Position numbers and translations under genes: made by a program
NCBI GenBank assembly: GCA_001949185.1
Contig: BDGG01000002.1
Span: forward strand, 3,958,448-4,022,447
Direction: 5' to 3'
Length of the DNA: 64,000 nt
From: Ramazzottius varieornatus
Taxonomy: Eukaryota; Tardigrada; Eutardigrada; Parachela; Ramazzottiidae
Part shown: piece after piece, positions 52,958-64,000 of the stretch
Position numbering within the stretch: position 1 is the first letter of the stretch
Layout of the letters: the number at the start of each line of letters is the position of its first letter
Notes under the pieces: generated by a model
What the model saw: only the letters and a program-made list of their open reading frames with translations
Told to the model about the DNA's origin: nothing
Databases searched by the model: none

Positions 52958-53885
52958 GGTTTCACCGTTTCTGCACATCCGTCTCACCGCGGCTCGCCCT
53001 CAAACGAATGACTAAAAATTCATTTGAATCATACCAGCTTGTTACATTCTGTAATAGCCGGTTTGCGAACATTTGTGGTTGTGCACTTGGCAGAACCAAC
53101 TGGTTATCCACGGTATGTCAAATCTTTCGACAGACTAATTTTAGCACAAAAGCTTCACACAATCGCTGAGGCATTCGTTTAATATATACGGAAGTAACGC
53201 TTCAAGTACCCCCTACTGTATACCTACCTGTTCGGTTTATCAGTTTCCCATGTACAGCACTTTAGTACGTACATGCTCGCCGTATGTGTCTATCACTTTT
53301 ATACACCGAACTACCCAAGTCTATTTCCGGCTGACGTGAGGTACAGTTAATCTCTCTGAGTAGAGTGTAGATGTCGGCACTGCAAGTCTCGACACGCAAA
53401 GGCGGAACGGCAGCAAAGCGCCGCACAAACCGGTCCTCCGTCACGTAACGCAAGTCATTGACCCGGAAATCCCAGACTGTACACACCCCCATGTCTACCA
53501 AATTCTCAAAATTAATTCTCCTTTCTCCCGCACGTGCTCTCCCCTTGTGGAATACCCTGACTAAGATGCAGCTCCAACTGAAATTACGAGGAAAGGAGAA
53601 CACAAATTTTTACCGTCTATTGATCCGTTCTCCTCTCAAAGCCTGGCGACTGCTAGCTTGAATTTGCATTTGCAGTTCGACCGATCAATTCGTTGGAATC
53701 GGAGGCAAGAGAAGGCTCAAGGGAAATCTTGATCTGCGGGCTGGCAGTGACGTGCTTCCGGGTTTGCTTGTAGAGCTCGACAAGGTCTACGAACGTTTGA
53801 GCTAGCGAGCCAACCTTCACATACATACATGCACTAGCTGGCTTCCGCTACCGGTCCGCCACAGTGAGCGATCAGTGCGCTTGAG

Positions 53886-54495
53886 CTATTTAGGCGGACC
53901 TACGCTGCTGACACCAAGACCGCAAATGAAAGGTAGATCCGCTAGAGGGTGGAGCTTGGGGGCACAGAAACCGGCCAGCATGGGTTCGGCTATCGCGCCC
54001 CGATTGGGTACTACGTGATGATATGTGGCCTGCAATGCCAAATAGCCACTGCCTTTTCTGGTCACCATTACCCATTGCGCGGTCGTGACGTTGATACAAC
54101 GCGTACGAAGCGCCGTTCTTGTTGGTAAAGCTATCAACCGACTGCTCTGTATTGAAGGCTACGGACACTAGTGTGGCGCGTACTTGTACAGTACGCTGAT
54201 GGCCAACTGACTTGTCTTCCTGATTTCCATCTGAGTGTTGGTCCATTGGCGCAGCAAGATTGCGCCGTAGTCCATTGCAAGTCCATTTGATACCATTGGA
54301 TGGAATGACGCCTGACCGTATTGCTGGACTGTACACTGTACAGCCTGCGTGACCCGGCTCAACCCGCGCAGTACAGCCTGTCCTTGTACACCGAGAGTCC
54401 GGCCGAATATCTCCAATATCGACCTCGACGTTCGGGTGCTGGTCCAGCTTCACTTGATCATTTAGGAGAGTTGGATTTCTAGAGTCGTGTTGCAA
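53886..54495 (-). CDS. Unassigned minus-strand coding-like block
   Basis: Two overlapping frames are open. One runs 200 codons with Cys (RPDSRCTRTGCTARV). In another frame, INVTTAQWVMVTRKGSGYLA followed by LQATYHHVV faintly resembles the last macroglobulin-type beta strands of TEP/complement proteins. No start, splice sites or thioester motif seen. It may be exons of an unresolved gene or a decayed one. Confidence 0.25.
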
Positions 54496-54788
54496 TCTGG
54501 GGCAAAGTCAGACCTACAGGAGAGTCACTGTGGTTTTGTCCCTTGATTGGTTGGCTCCTTCGTGTAAAAGTTAGTTTCGACAGTTAATGTTTTATACGAA
54601 GTGGTCTTTTCTGTTCTCATTATAGATTCCTCTTCTTCTTCTTCTGCCTCTTCTTTGAAGAAGTTCTTGGATGTACCTTCTTGACTTGGGCTGTTTGGTG
54701 CGGTGGCCGTGAAAACAATGGTTGTTTGGATTAAGACGTCCAAAATCAGCTGGATTACAGATGCTACACACCGTGATGTCCACCAATA

Positions 54789-55172
54789 TTAAAGGTAAGT
54801 CGCTCTAAGAAGAAATTCCCCGATATTTTCTTCCGGACCGGATATAGCCTTTTTCATTCGGTCACGATGTAGACAAGACTCTGAGCTTTGGAAAAGCCGC
54901 AGGGATGCACTGTGTAATTTCGCCGTGACAGTCGGTTTTTTCTCAGCTGCGGTAAATGTTACAGACGCAGCCTTTAATGGCCGGCATCTCTGCACAGTTC
55001 TGACCCAGTAATGCCACATAGAGATGATATGATGGTCAGTCGTTCCGTCTTTTACGGTCAATTCAATGAATGGCGAGGGCTCAGGTGTCGAAGGTTCTTC
55101 CCAATGAAGTGCGCCAAACAATGGGGAAATTAGCCAAAGGGAGAGAAAGCATCGACTTGCGCGCCACAACAC
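54789..55172 (-). CDS. Unassigned minus-strand coding-like block
   Basis: About 127 open codons with no ATG at the start (GTG). An initial hydrophobic stretch (CFLSLWLISPLFGALHWEE) is followed by STPEPSPFIELTVKDGTTDH and a Cys-poor remainder. Could be an exon of a secreted or membrane protein. No family recognised. Confidence 0.25.
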   Translation of the reverse strand: MLWRASRCFLSLWLISPLFGALHWEEPSTPEPSPFIELTVKDGTTDHHIISMWHYWVRTVQRCRPLKAASVTFTAAEKKPTVTAKLHSASLRLFQSSESCLHRDRMKKAISGPEENIGEFLLRATYL

Positions 55173-55831
55173 GGTGTAGTCTTGTGGCTGTGGGAAGTCG
55201 AACGGCAGAGTTCATTCACCCTCACGTGTGAATCAGCTATACAAGGCCGTGCTCGCACTCAGGGCCGTGCCTGCAGTGTTCCGTTCAACCGTTTGCGCAC
55301 CTTGATCTTCACACTCGTTTGAGTCGTTTCCTCAATTAACCCACAGAATAATCATCCCCCAACTTCAGTGAACTGGTTGTCTTGATTTTCTTTTGACCGC
55401 ACTGACTACAAAATTTATCCCGGGCTCGGCTTCGACAGATAAGACTGTCCCCAGTGCTCCAGTTTCTTTCTAAGCGAATACCGTGCACGCGTCTCGCGCG
55501 AAGAGACGAAACACCAAATTTCACCAAAACCACCCGAAACCGTAGAAAAAAATTTCCAGCGTGCTGGGGCTTTGCTGACCGCTGGTTATTAGTGTTGCTT
55601 TGGTGAGAAGACCGAGGTACATGCAAACAAAAAGACCCAGACCCGAAAGACCAAAAGCTGAACCTGGGAGGTGAACAAAACTGAGTGATTGTATACACAA
55701 AGAGGACGGTCGTACGCAGAGTGTTAAGCATATCTGTCCTGTGTTTTAATTCATGGTTTTCACAGAAAATATTTCACACGGATTTGAGCGAGAATTCTGA
55801 AAAGGTGTACGTAGGTGCATGATGAAAAGAA

Positions 55832-56203
55832 TTAGCTGCGGTTAGTCTCTAGGAGGGGTATGTCACGAACTGGTCCGGGAATGAACGGTTCCGGCCTGAG
55901 ATAATGCTCTAGAGAGAAGTGCGATATGTCGGGAGTAGAGTCAATGACCTTGTAGTAAAATGTGACCAGGCTTCGTAATCGAGGGAGATAGTGTGGAGGA
56001 TTGCGCATGTGCGAGTGTATGGGTCCAAGGCACTGATCTGCAGTCAGGTCGATGGTTGTAATTCCGCATTGCGGATGTGTATGTACTATGGTCTGTCTAG
56101 TAGTTTCCTGGACTCCTTCTCCCTTTCGTCGTTGAGAATGGACGAGATTAGAGCTGGTGTTAGGAGGGAAGAGGAAGAAGATGCACAGGGTGTAAATGCG
56201 CAA
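55832..56203 (-). CDS. Unassigned minus-strand coding-like block
   Basis: Open frame of about 120 codons without an ATG. It contains CGITTIDLTADQCLGPIHSH, then a segment ending FIPGPVRDIPLLETNRS and a stop. Looks like a terminal exon. No family recognised. Confidence 0.25.
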   Translation of the reverse strand: MRIYTLCIFFLFPPNTSSNLVHSQRRKGEGVQETTRQTIVHTHPQCGITTIDLTADQCLGPIHSHMRNPPHYLPRLRSLVTFYYKVIDSTPDISHFSLEHYLRPEPFIPGPVRDIPLLETNRS

Positions 56204-57479
56204 GTATCGATTTATTTGATGTGGCGCACGTGGTAGGAGGTCAATGCCCCGACCGAAGGTTGAGTGGAGGAATGAACTGTGAGGCTGACGTCACTGCAGC
56301 CAGTTTTCATCGTAGACGTTCAGTCGGCCGTGCGCCCACCACGGTCTAACACTCCAGTGACCACTCATCGTATGTTCTGCTCCTACTCTTCCACAAACCT
56401 CTCTTCTCTTGGTCCAGAGCGCCCAAGTCTTCATGACTTACGAAACCTTTGGTGCATCTGGATTTTTTTGCTTAAAAGTGAGATTTAATCTGGCGAGAAT
56501 GCTGTTCGGTGTTCACGGTAATAGCGACGGCGCATTGGCTTGGTTCGTACCCTTGAACTTTGCCTGAAACCTCGAACTGCAACGCCAGATCGCTTCCTGA
56601 ACGCTTCGTTGCGTGTTTCTCAGAACCTTCTGATTTTGCGCCATTTTAACGTAACAAGTTCTACACCACAAGATATTATGGGAGAAAACCCCACGAAAGT
56701 TGATCGACGCGGACGGATTTTCTGGAACTTTCCCAAACTATGACGGGTTTTGATATTCGCATGCCTCTGATTTTCGTTATTTCATCATTTCTTCATCGTA
56801 AAATTCAATTGTGTAGAAGTGTGATTCGAATGATGAATGGGCGATACATTTGCGGAATGGAAAGATCATCCACTGTGAACTTGCGCACAAAAGTGAGGGT
56901 TTCTCTAGCTGACGTCAGGGAACTGCATGTTGAGCGGTGAAGAACCTTAAGGTCGTTAACCGCTCATCGTACAGCTCGAGAAGAGAGTCACGGTCAGAGT
57001 TGTCCTTGTTGGCTAGCTGCTAGAAATAAACACAAACACCATCATACACATAAACTATCCGAAACCCCAACGTCAGAGTGCCCGCAGCCACCCATTGAAC
57101 CTGCAATGATGAATGACTACGTCCACTCATTCATCAGTGGCCAGCGGTTGTCCGCTGAAAGTACGGAAGTGACGTACATACGTACGTACAGTGGTTAATG
57201 GCTGAATGAGTCAACCAGTCATTGGCCACTGCGCAATCAAGGCCATGCTGGTGGCTTGGCAGACGGTGTGGCGATCGCCATCTGGGAAGTGCGCCAAGTT
57301 TAGCAGACAACGTTGTGTTTATTTACCAAAGCGGTCATGGACCTTGTTGTAGAATTTTATACTGGCACTCTGAGGCTCCACGTGCGACCGCCACAAAGTT
57401 CGTTGGCCTTCGATTTTAAAATGTATGAAAGTGGGAGGGATCACGCGACACACACAGAGCCTAATTTTAAACAGGAAGA

Positions 57480-57797
57480 TTACTTTGCGTACACATTTAG
57501 ACTGGTGGTAACGGGTCGTTGACTCTCATCCAAAGCTTCTTCCGGTACTTGGTAGGCTGTACTATGTGGCTGAAGTCTTTGCCATACTTTCCACTTGGCC
57601 TTGAACCTGTGAAGGTTGGCTGGGACGGCGATCCGTTGTGGCGCGCACGGGAGTGATGAGTCGAAGTGGAACAAAAGGCAGACAGATGGCCCTAGAATCC
57701 TAATGTCTGACTGGAGGAGCAGAATCCCCAGTCCGCCGTTCTCATTTTTCGAACTAGGCCAGACGCTGAATCTAGTCGTCTGGACTTCCTCGAGCAC
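57480..57797 (-). CDS. Unassigned minus-strand coding-like block
   Basis: About 105 open codons, no ATG. It reads VLEEVQTTRFSVWPSSKNEN, then GGLGILLLQSDIRILGPSVC and LHRFKAKWKVWQRLQP. Codon use looks coding. No family recognised. Confidence 0.3.
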   Translation of the reverse strand: MLEEVQTTRFSVWPSSKNENGGLGILLLQSDIRILGPSVCLLFHFDSSLPCAPQRIAVPANLHRFKAKWKVWQRLQPHSTAYQVPEEALDESQRPVTTSLNVYAK

Positions 57798-58467
57798 AGC
57801 GAAAGCTTCTTGAAAGTTGCTTCAGAAATTTTGACGGTCTGAAAACAGCTTGGGTAAGTTCGACCATGGTGACTTCGTCAGTCCAGAAATCAACTTCCGG
57901 GAGAAGGTTTCGAGCTTGGGAAACCCGGAAACAGGCGTGTGTCAGGGGAAGTTGTTCTCAAAGTTAGTTTCGTGGAGAGAAGAGATTTTTTATTTGAAGG
58001 AAGTCTAATAGGCTAGTCGCTGTACGGTCTGTAGGGTTGATTGACGGCCATTGCATGCGTTGATTGGCTTCCTTGGTGGGCAAGTGCTGCGTCACTCATT
58101 CAGGGTTGCAGTTGAGTGGCCGTTGCAAGCGTAACGCAAGTGCTTTCGTTTCCCCATCCCCTTCCACGTTCGCTCAGCAAACAAACCTTCACGCCAGTTA
58201 CAACTCAAGTCAACATCGAAGATATCAAAACTGCTCGCATTGCAGAAATCCACCACACTGTGACGCGTTGCAACGTAGAGTTCATGTGGCCAGTTTAGCC
58301 GAGAGAAAATTGCCGCCATGGTTGTCGTCTGCGGCGGCTGAAATGCCTTCCTTCTGCCGTCGACGGTTTCCGTTTGGAGATTACTCTAAAAGGAGCCTTG
58401 TGCTTGCGTCAGGGTTCAATGCCCTCGACCAAAGAGCGATATGGATTTTACACACTTTTCCCGCACT

Positions 58468-58980
58468 TCACAAAGTGGCCGTCACGTTGAGGAAGAGGCA
58501 TGCTTGGGCTCCAGCTGAATAATCGATAAAATAGCCAGAGTGGCGTCTTTGCTCACCAAGCACGCTCCTTGACAGACACATATACAAATCTTGGCTTTGA
58601 ATCTCTGTCAAAAGCATCCTTTGAGTCCCGAGACAAGATGCTGAAACTGTTGTGAGAGAATAAGCCAGGGTGGGAGGCAGGAATTCAGAAATAAAATCGA
58701 TGCTGATGGAGTCTTGCCCAGGTGAAGTGGCGCACGCACCATTGCCTGAAATCATTTGGGTCAGTGTTTTCACATGAAGTGGCGCACTGAGTATGCGCGA
58801 CGTCATCTGGGTCAGTGTTGTTGAGGCTCGACGGAAGTGCTCCACGTCATTTGATCGGAACAGTTCGGCGGAATGATTTTCTTCACAGATTTTGAGGTCA
58901 GGTTTTAGACAGGGTTTCCTGGAGATTTCGGGAAGGGAGAAGCGGGAATTTGATGCTTTCTGGAAGGTTTCCAGAAGCAT
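58468..58980 (-). CDS. Hypothetical 170-aa protein containing MITE-derived sequence
   Basis: Intact frame from a true ATG (MLLETFQKASNSRFSLPEIS) to TGA. Its middle (ILSAPLHVKTLTQMISGNGA and neighbours) is encoded by the duplicated half-elements at 58724-58820. The tail reads YFIDYSAGAQACLFLNVTATL up to the stop. A second ATG-started frame of 75 codons (58092-58319) follows on the same strand. No domain recognised; expression unproven. Confidence 0.3.
   Translation of the reverse strand: MLLETFQKASNSRFSLPEISRKPCLKPDLKICEENHSAELFRSNDVEHFRRASTTLTQMTSRILSAPLHVKTLTQMISGNGACATSPGQDSISIDFISEFLPPTLAYSLTTVSASCLGTQRMLLTEIQSQDLYMCLSRSVLGEQRRHSGYFIDYSAGAQACLFLNVTATL
58724..58820. repeat. Two tandem ~52-bp units derived from the GTGGCGCAC element
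   Basis: GAAGTGGCGCAC at 58724 and 58776. Each is followed after about 15-16 bases by TCATYTGGGTCAGTGTT (about 58752 and 58803). The units are direct repeats, not inverted ones. Confidence 0.7.
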
Positions 58981-59630
58981 CTGAGAACAATGTTCTCCTG
59001 GTTAGCGTGCGTGGACAGCGTTGCGTTGTGACGAAGGCGTTTCAAGTACGAAGGTTTTTTTATTGCTCTACGATAAAATCAGAATAGGCTTCCGTTAGCT
59101 GTTATGTTTGGAAGGGTAATAAAAACTTTTATCGCAGATGAACTGTGGACTTTGCACGGGAACAACTCTTTCGCCGGCTGACTTTAGACTATTCTTCAGA
59201 AGACGAGACGCAATCAAGAAATCGTCCTTCTTAGAACTACAGTATTAAACTGACGTTAGGTAAATTTAGAGTACAGTGCTGTGTTGAGGTCTTTTCCGAG
59301 GAAGTGCAGCTATTTTCATGGCCACGAGTCTCGCCGAAATTTATTGTTACCGAATAGTACCTTGCATCATAATACCGTTTTACGTATTACAACTTATGGT
59401 CGTAATTGACTGTCCTTGAATTCGTCGAAAAAAAGCCGACTCTGGGCTGCTTACCGGGGTGACTTCGCTTGCCGAATATCAAGTGATGCATGATGTGGTT
59501 CTGTGGTGTAATGAATGAAATGGGGTTTTTTTCGGATTTCGTATCCAAGAGTGTGAAGCTTTACTTTGCGTCTTCGGATGGTCGGATATCTGTCCAAGAC
59601 CTTGACAGAAAACAAATGATTGATATTTAT

Positions 59631-60017
59631 TCATGAGCGTGATTGAAGTTCGTGTTTGAGAAAGCAGGTCTTCTGATGCAACAGAAGATTCTCTTCTGAA
59701 GACATCGTGCAGAACATGCTCTTCAGTCTCTGGTATCTTCTTAGCTCAAGATGCTTGGACATTGAAATGTGATGAGATAGGTGCATCTCATCATTGCAGC
59801 ATCTTCGCGCACGCTTCACAAAATTTAGGTCGCCGTCGTAATCTTCACTCTTCAGTGCACAACGACAGATACCATCGCTGACAATCTTCGGTTTGTGGTT
59901 GAATGATGTATCTTTGCGGCAATTCGCTCCATCGCAAACAGAAGTCTTGCAAAAAGCACAAGGAACGTTTTCGTGCGGAATGACAGGAAAATGTAGAAAG
60001 GATTTACCTGACGTCAT
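59631..60017 (-). CDS. Hypothetical 128-aa Cys-rich protein
   Basis: Intact single frame from ATG (MTSGKSFLHFPVIPHENVP). Eleven cysteines include CAFCKTSVCDGANC, GICRCAL and RRCCNDEM. There is no convincing signal peptide. It may instead be one exon of a larger gene. No family recognised. Confidence 0.35.
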   Translation of the reverse strand: MTSGKSFLHFPVIPHENVPCAFCKTSVCDGANCRKDTSFNHKPKIVSDGICRCALKSEDYDGDLNFVKRARRCCNDEMHLSHHISMSKHLELRRYQRLKSMFCTMSSEENLLLHQKTCFLKHELQSRS

Positions 60018-61239
60018 CGGGGATCAGTATACCGCGCAGGTCGCGATGACGTCATGTGATGGGTTTAGCCTGTGCAGCACTGACCGATGCACGAAGGAAC
60101 TTGGTAACATGCGACAGCTTATGTCGCTCAGTTCTCGTTTCTCGGACTTTCTCGAAGGATCAGGAGTATAAAACGTCCTTCCAGTTCTGAATAGTAATTG
60201 GTAGTATTGTTAGACCTGGGAACTGAGTGGAACGAGACAAAAGCGAACCAGGATGCAGTCAGGAAAACACTGACGTTGCTTGATTGACTGCACGCTGCGA
60301 CGGTTGATTGGGAGGCTTGGTGAGTGGATGACGTCACGCTTGCTGTACAGTGGTCAGTGTGAGTGAGAGAGGAAGGCAGACGAGTATGCGTGCGTCATGC
60401 GTTGAGGTTGATGGAGGCGCGTGGCGAGCCGTGCAACCGTTGCAGATCCGGTCTAGCTGGCCGCCATACAGCTCAAGCTTGACCAATTGCACAATCGGCC
60501 ATTTTGAGGAGTCGCAGCAAAAAACGACAGACTAGGGCTTCTATACAAAATAGTATGGCGTCTAATGTCAGTGACAGAGAGCCAAGAGAAGGCTTGTACG
60601 CGGATTCTTTTGTAGGTCAGAAGATGTGTCCGTGTGCGCGACGATTACCACACATTCTGCAGTAGTCTGGAGCGAAGCTTGAAGGCACTTTGTCTTCTGC
60701 TCGATGGTCATGAATAAACGATGACAACTAGTCAATCTTCTTTTTGAGGTTAAGACTCTTCGGAAGTTGTGGTTTCTTCCAGGAGGTCCGTCCATTTTAC
60801 GAAAGAGCCATCTGTTGATTGCTGATTGTTGTGGGCAGGAGGAAGGCCGAGTGTGGATGCTGTGTGGAGTAGGAGGAAGGGAACGGGGATATGTCATACC
60901 ATCATGACATAATGTTGTCACCTGGCGCTCTGATGCCGCAATGGCCCACTGATCATCATGGATCCATCAATATGAAACAGTTGAAAAATTCTTGCTGGAA
61001 ATGTAGGCTACGCTTTCCTTTCCCTCATGGCGCTTTTTTGAGCTGTCAATTTACTCCCCATTATTATGCAATAATTTCTTTTCCGGTACTCTGATGAGTC
61101 TGATCAGCGTTGCGTTATGGCGACTTTGACCTAGACTGAAAGACTTTTACCTCGAACTTGCTCTTGTCTTGATTCGTTCCAAGTATCGTTTACGTATTTC
61201 ATGTGTAAGAGTAGTAACGAGTGTTTTCTTTCGTTGCAG

Positions 61240-64000
61240 CGCAAATCGAGATCATCCCATGCAAAGTCTGCGGAGACAAGTCCTCGGGTGTCCATTATGG
61301 CGTAATTACCTGTGAAGGCTGCAAGGTAGAGAAAATCCCAGAACTTGAACGCAGGTCAAAATATTTTTTAAAATCATTGTGTGAGCTCTATAAACATTTC
61401 TCGTCATTTGAAACATTCACAACGTTCTACCGACTCAGTTCTTTGAATCATGCTCGGCGACCCAAATAAACCGGATTACACACGTGCGCGAGTTGATAAG
61501 GGTGAATGTGGGTTAGTAATTCCAATTCGTTCTGTCTTGCAGGGATTCTTCCGGCGCAGCCAGTCAGCTACCGGTAAGTTTTGTTTCCGAAGGATTGTCT
61601 GGTCGATAAAATCGGAATCGAAGTAATGATCCGAGCACCTTTCGTTATAGTAAACTACCAGTGTCCGAGAAACCGGAACTGCATCGTCGATCGCGTCAAC
61701 CGGAATCGCTGTCAGTACTGTCGTTTACAGAAATGCCTTCGACTGGGCATGTCCAGAGACGGTAAGGATAGTCTTTCTTCTAGAGAAGAATACCGAATAT
61801 TCAAGGAACGGAGGATGATATTTTTGGGGTTCTTCTCTACAGCGGTGAAGTTTGGAAGAATGTCCAAGAAGCAGCGGGAGAAGGTCGAGGCCGAAGTCAC
61901 CTATCATCGTGGCTTGGCGGTTCGCAACGCGGCCCAAGCAGCGGCCATGGCCAATGGCGTTCATTCACAAGTCAACAGTACCTGCAATGGACAGGAAATG
62001 CCGGACAGCTCGCTGGGCTTCGACTTGGTTGCTACTAGTTCGACACCGATCTCTGGGTAAGTCCTCTTCCAAATTGTAACCCGTCAACAGCGACCGTACT
62101 GCTCAGAACAAGCCGCGCAACGAAGCTTTTGTTCGAGCATGGCGGTTCTCGATATACGCGGAAATCGCAGTTTTTCCTGGAGTTGCGCGAGTCGATCTGA
62201 GCAGTTAATAGGGAAAACCATTCAAGCGGAAAGTCTTTTGTCTTAACAAGGATGTTCCTGATCTCGATACTTATTCAAGCAGCAAATTAACCGTTCTCTG
62301 CGGCTCTTTTCGATATAAGTTGCGATGGTATCACAAAACTAAATCCGAAGTTGTTAGTCAGAGAGAAACAATTCGATAAAAATAATTGAGCGAAAAAAGG
62401 CCGGAAGAATGAGATTTGTAAGCTGTAAATCGAGTTCGCCGATACAAAAGTTAGCTTTTGTGGTTTTAGGTACTCTGGTTCCTCGTCTAGTCCTCCACCG
62501 TATACGCCACATCCGTACGGCATGTCCAGCGGTTCTAGCCTGAATTCGGCCTTCAACCAGATGCAATTGCACAGTTTGGCGCAGTTGACCGGCATGAGCG
62601 ACATGCAAGGCAACTACGTCGACAGCACCACTCCCATCGACCGCCGTCACTCGCCACCACAACATGATATTGTCAACAGCAGCACCCACGGAAGCATTGG
62701 CTTCCCATCAGAGTCTCACGTCGGTTCACCCTTCTACCCACCAGGTGTATTCTTGCTTTCTCGACCCTTCGAACGGCATCAACCATTAAGAGACGATGCG
62801 CGCGAGTTGATACGGGCAGCACTACTTTCGGCTACTCAGAATATAGTTTGTGAAAATCAATTCTAATTTCTGGTATTATTTTGCAGATATCCTGACGCAG
62901 TTCATCCTCGAAGCCCATATCAAGACCTGTATGTACAACAATAATCAAGTCATTGGACTTCGTCAGGATTGGGATCCGAAAGAGAGTCAGGCGATACTTC
63001 ATGCATTCCAGGAGATGGTACGAAAACTCGAAAATTGTCTTATTTCAGTTTACTGTATCTCTGCCTCAGAAACTTGTCCGTTGATGCACAAGAAAGCTGA
63101 ACGGTTTTTCTTATTATATGATAGACTTCGACGGACATCTGGATCGACTGTGCGAAGAAACTGACGGACGTTCTCCAGCAAGTCATCGAGTTCGCCAAGC
63201 TTCTACCCGGTTTCATGAACCTGGAACAGGAAGATCAGATCACTCTTCTCAAGTCGGGTACGTGAGATTCTTTCTGTTTATGCTGGTTCTGTACACCGTT
63301 GTTCAATCTTCACCAGCATTGACCCTTGTCTTTGCAGGAAGCTTTGAGATTGCTGTTATCCGCATCAGCCGGTGTTACGACCCTACCGCTAACATTGTTC
63401 TCTATGGCGATCGCTTCGTTCCCATCGAAGCGTTCTCAAGTAACAATTTTGAGTCTTGTGCTGTGAACGTGACTGAAGATTTAGTCAAAAAGGAGCAAAG
63501 TAATGATCGCTAACCATTCATTACCAATTCGCACACTAGCTTGACTGAGCCGAGTTCGAGATGAACAGTTTGCGACTTTTGTTCGTTTCAGCCGGTGAAA
63601 CGGACGAGTTCCAGTTCGTCACTTCCATCTTCGAGTTCGCCAAGTCCATCATCGACCTGAACCTAACCGAGTCGGAACTGGCTTTGTTCAGCGCGGCTGC
63701 CTTGATGTCACCAGGTAAACCGTTTTATCCAAACCATAAGAACAAGCCGAAGAAACCAAGAATGGATAGGACCAGATCGTTATCCCAAGTGGCGCACGTT
63801 TCCGTTGATATTGGCTAATAGTGCACGCCACTTGTGAAAACGATCTGGTTCGAATCGTTTACCTATTTTCTATCCAAGAATGGAGAGATTCCAGTCTAAT
63901 TGCCTTCAAAGTCTGACCGGAAGTGTGTTTCTTTTGCAGATCGCGCCGGTTTGCGGAAGGTCCAGCTGGTCAACGAGCTCTTCAACCACGTCGTGACGGC
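61240..64000 (+). CDS. HR3/ROR-type nuclear receptor (NR1F), both ends outside the annotated part
   Basis: Ligand-regulated transcription factor; HR3 relays ecdysone pulses in moulting animals, ROR acts in vertebrates. Exons: 61240-61325, 61543-61573, 61651-61761, 61843-62056, 62470-62744, 62887-63017, 63125-63257, 63338-63439, 63592-63714, 63940 to the edge; phases close. DNA-binding domain: [21 protein letters not shown]-box CEGCKGFFRRS, second zinc module CPRNRNC ... [11 protein letters not shown]. The ROR-type C-terminal extension is [21 protein letters not shown] Ser/Pro/His-rich hinge follows. The ligand-binding domain has [31 protein letters not shown] and [19 protein letters not shown], and is cut by the right edge. 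The 5' coding exon before 61240 is not identified. Confidence 0.95.
63771..63849. mobile_element. Palindromic MITE-like element, copy 9 (best preserved)
   Basis: 79 bp. ACCAGATCGTTATCCCAAGT pairs with ACTTGTGAAAACGATCTGGT; the inner GGCGCAC pairs with GTGCACGCC. It lies in the receptor intron 63715-63939. Confidence 0.85.

Larger units (their letters stand above)
52643..61239. other. 8.6-kb region without a recognised gene
   Basis: Right of ERMARD, left of the nuclear receptor. Several minus-strand blocks stay open for 75-200 codons with coding-like codon use, listed separately, but I cannot chain them into one gene or name a family. Also a hairpin at 52925-52957, repeated half-elements at 58724-58820 and MITE copy 8. 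The upstream exons of the nuclear receptor probably lie in its right part. Confidence 0.45.

Noticed and set aside
53886-54137. Thioester-containing / alpha-2-macroglobulin gene
   Set aside because: Only one strand-like peptide resembles the family; no GCGEQ motif, no neighbouring macroglobulin domains and clashing frames.

Overview
The window is animal nuclear DNA. Every multi-exon gene has short GT-AG introns, mostly 50-300 bp. The gene set includes an HR3/ROR-type nuclear receptor, a PRDM zinc-finger protein, a DLGAP/GKAP-domain protein, a COP9 signalosome subunit and ERMARD, which points to a bilaterian. The HR3-like receptor and the secreted Tyr/Pro/Ala- and Gly-rich structural proteins fit an ecdysozoan with a compact genome. 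A tardigrade is one candidate, but that is inference. There is a 710-base assembly gap (14396-15105).

Layout. Left third: the 3' part of PFKFB (minus), a large PRDM-type gene (4467-8934, minus), a secreted Tyr/Pro/Ala-rich protein (9927-10682, plus), a secreted Gly-rich protein broken by the gap (13398 onward, plus) and a small basic AT-hook protein (16127-16606, plus). Middle: a GAF-containing cyclic nucleotide phosphodiesterase (minus), two tandem omega-class glutathione S-transferases (minus), an orphan single-exon protein, a small secreted LysM protein, and xylulokinase (all minus). COP9 subunit 1, deoxyhypusine synthase and a small KDM4-like JmjC protein follow on plus. Right: NADH-cytochrome b5 reductase (minus), a DLGAP-like protein (plus), ERMARD (plus), an 8.6-kb stretch with no recognised gene but several open minus-strand blocks, and the DNA-binding and partial ligand-binding domains of an HR3/ROR nuclear receptor that runs off the right edge.

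The genes are independent transcription units, not a pathway cluster. I rebuilt exons by hand from splice consensus, reading frame and family similarity. For nearly all genes the phases close exactly and the totals divide by three. Non-ATG starts were not used.

The most notable non-genic feature is a family of palindromic elements of about 60-80 bp. The core reads AAGTGGCGCAC ... GTGCGCCACTT, and the best copies are flanked by an outer ACCAGATCGTTTTC-like repeat. At least eight recognisable copies and two rearranged ones are present, mostly inside introns or just after a stop codon. A second element of 393 bp has 25-bp perfect terminal inverted repeats (40037-40429). The most notable protein architecture is the PRDM gene, whose phased upstream exons add an N-terminal Myb/SANT-like domain to a PR domain and nine C2H2 fingers.
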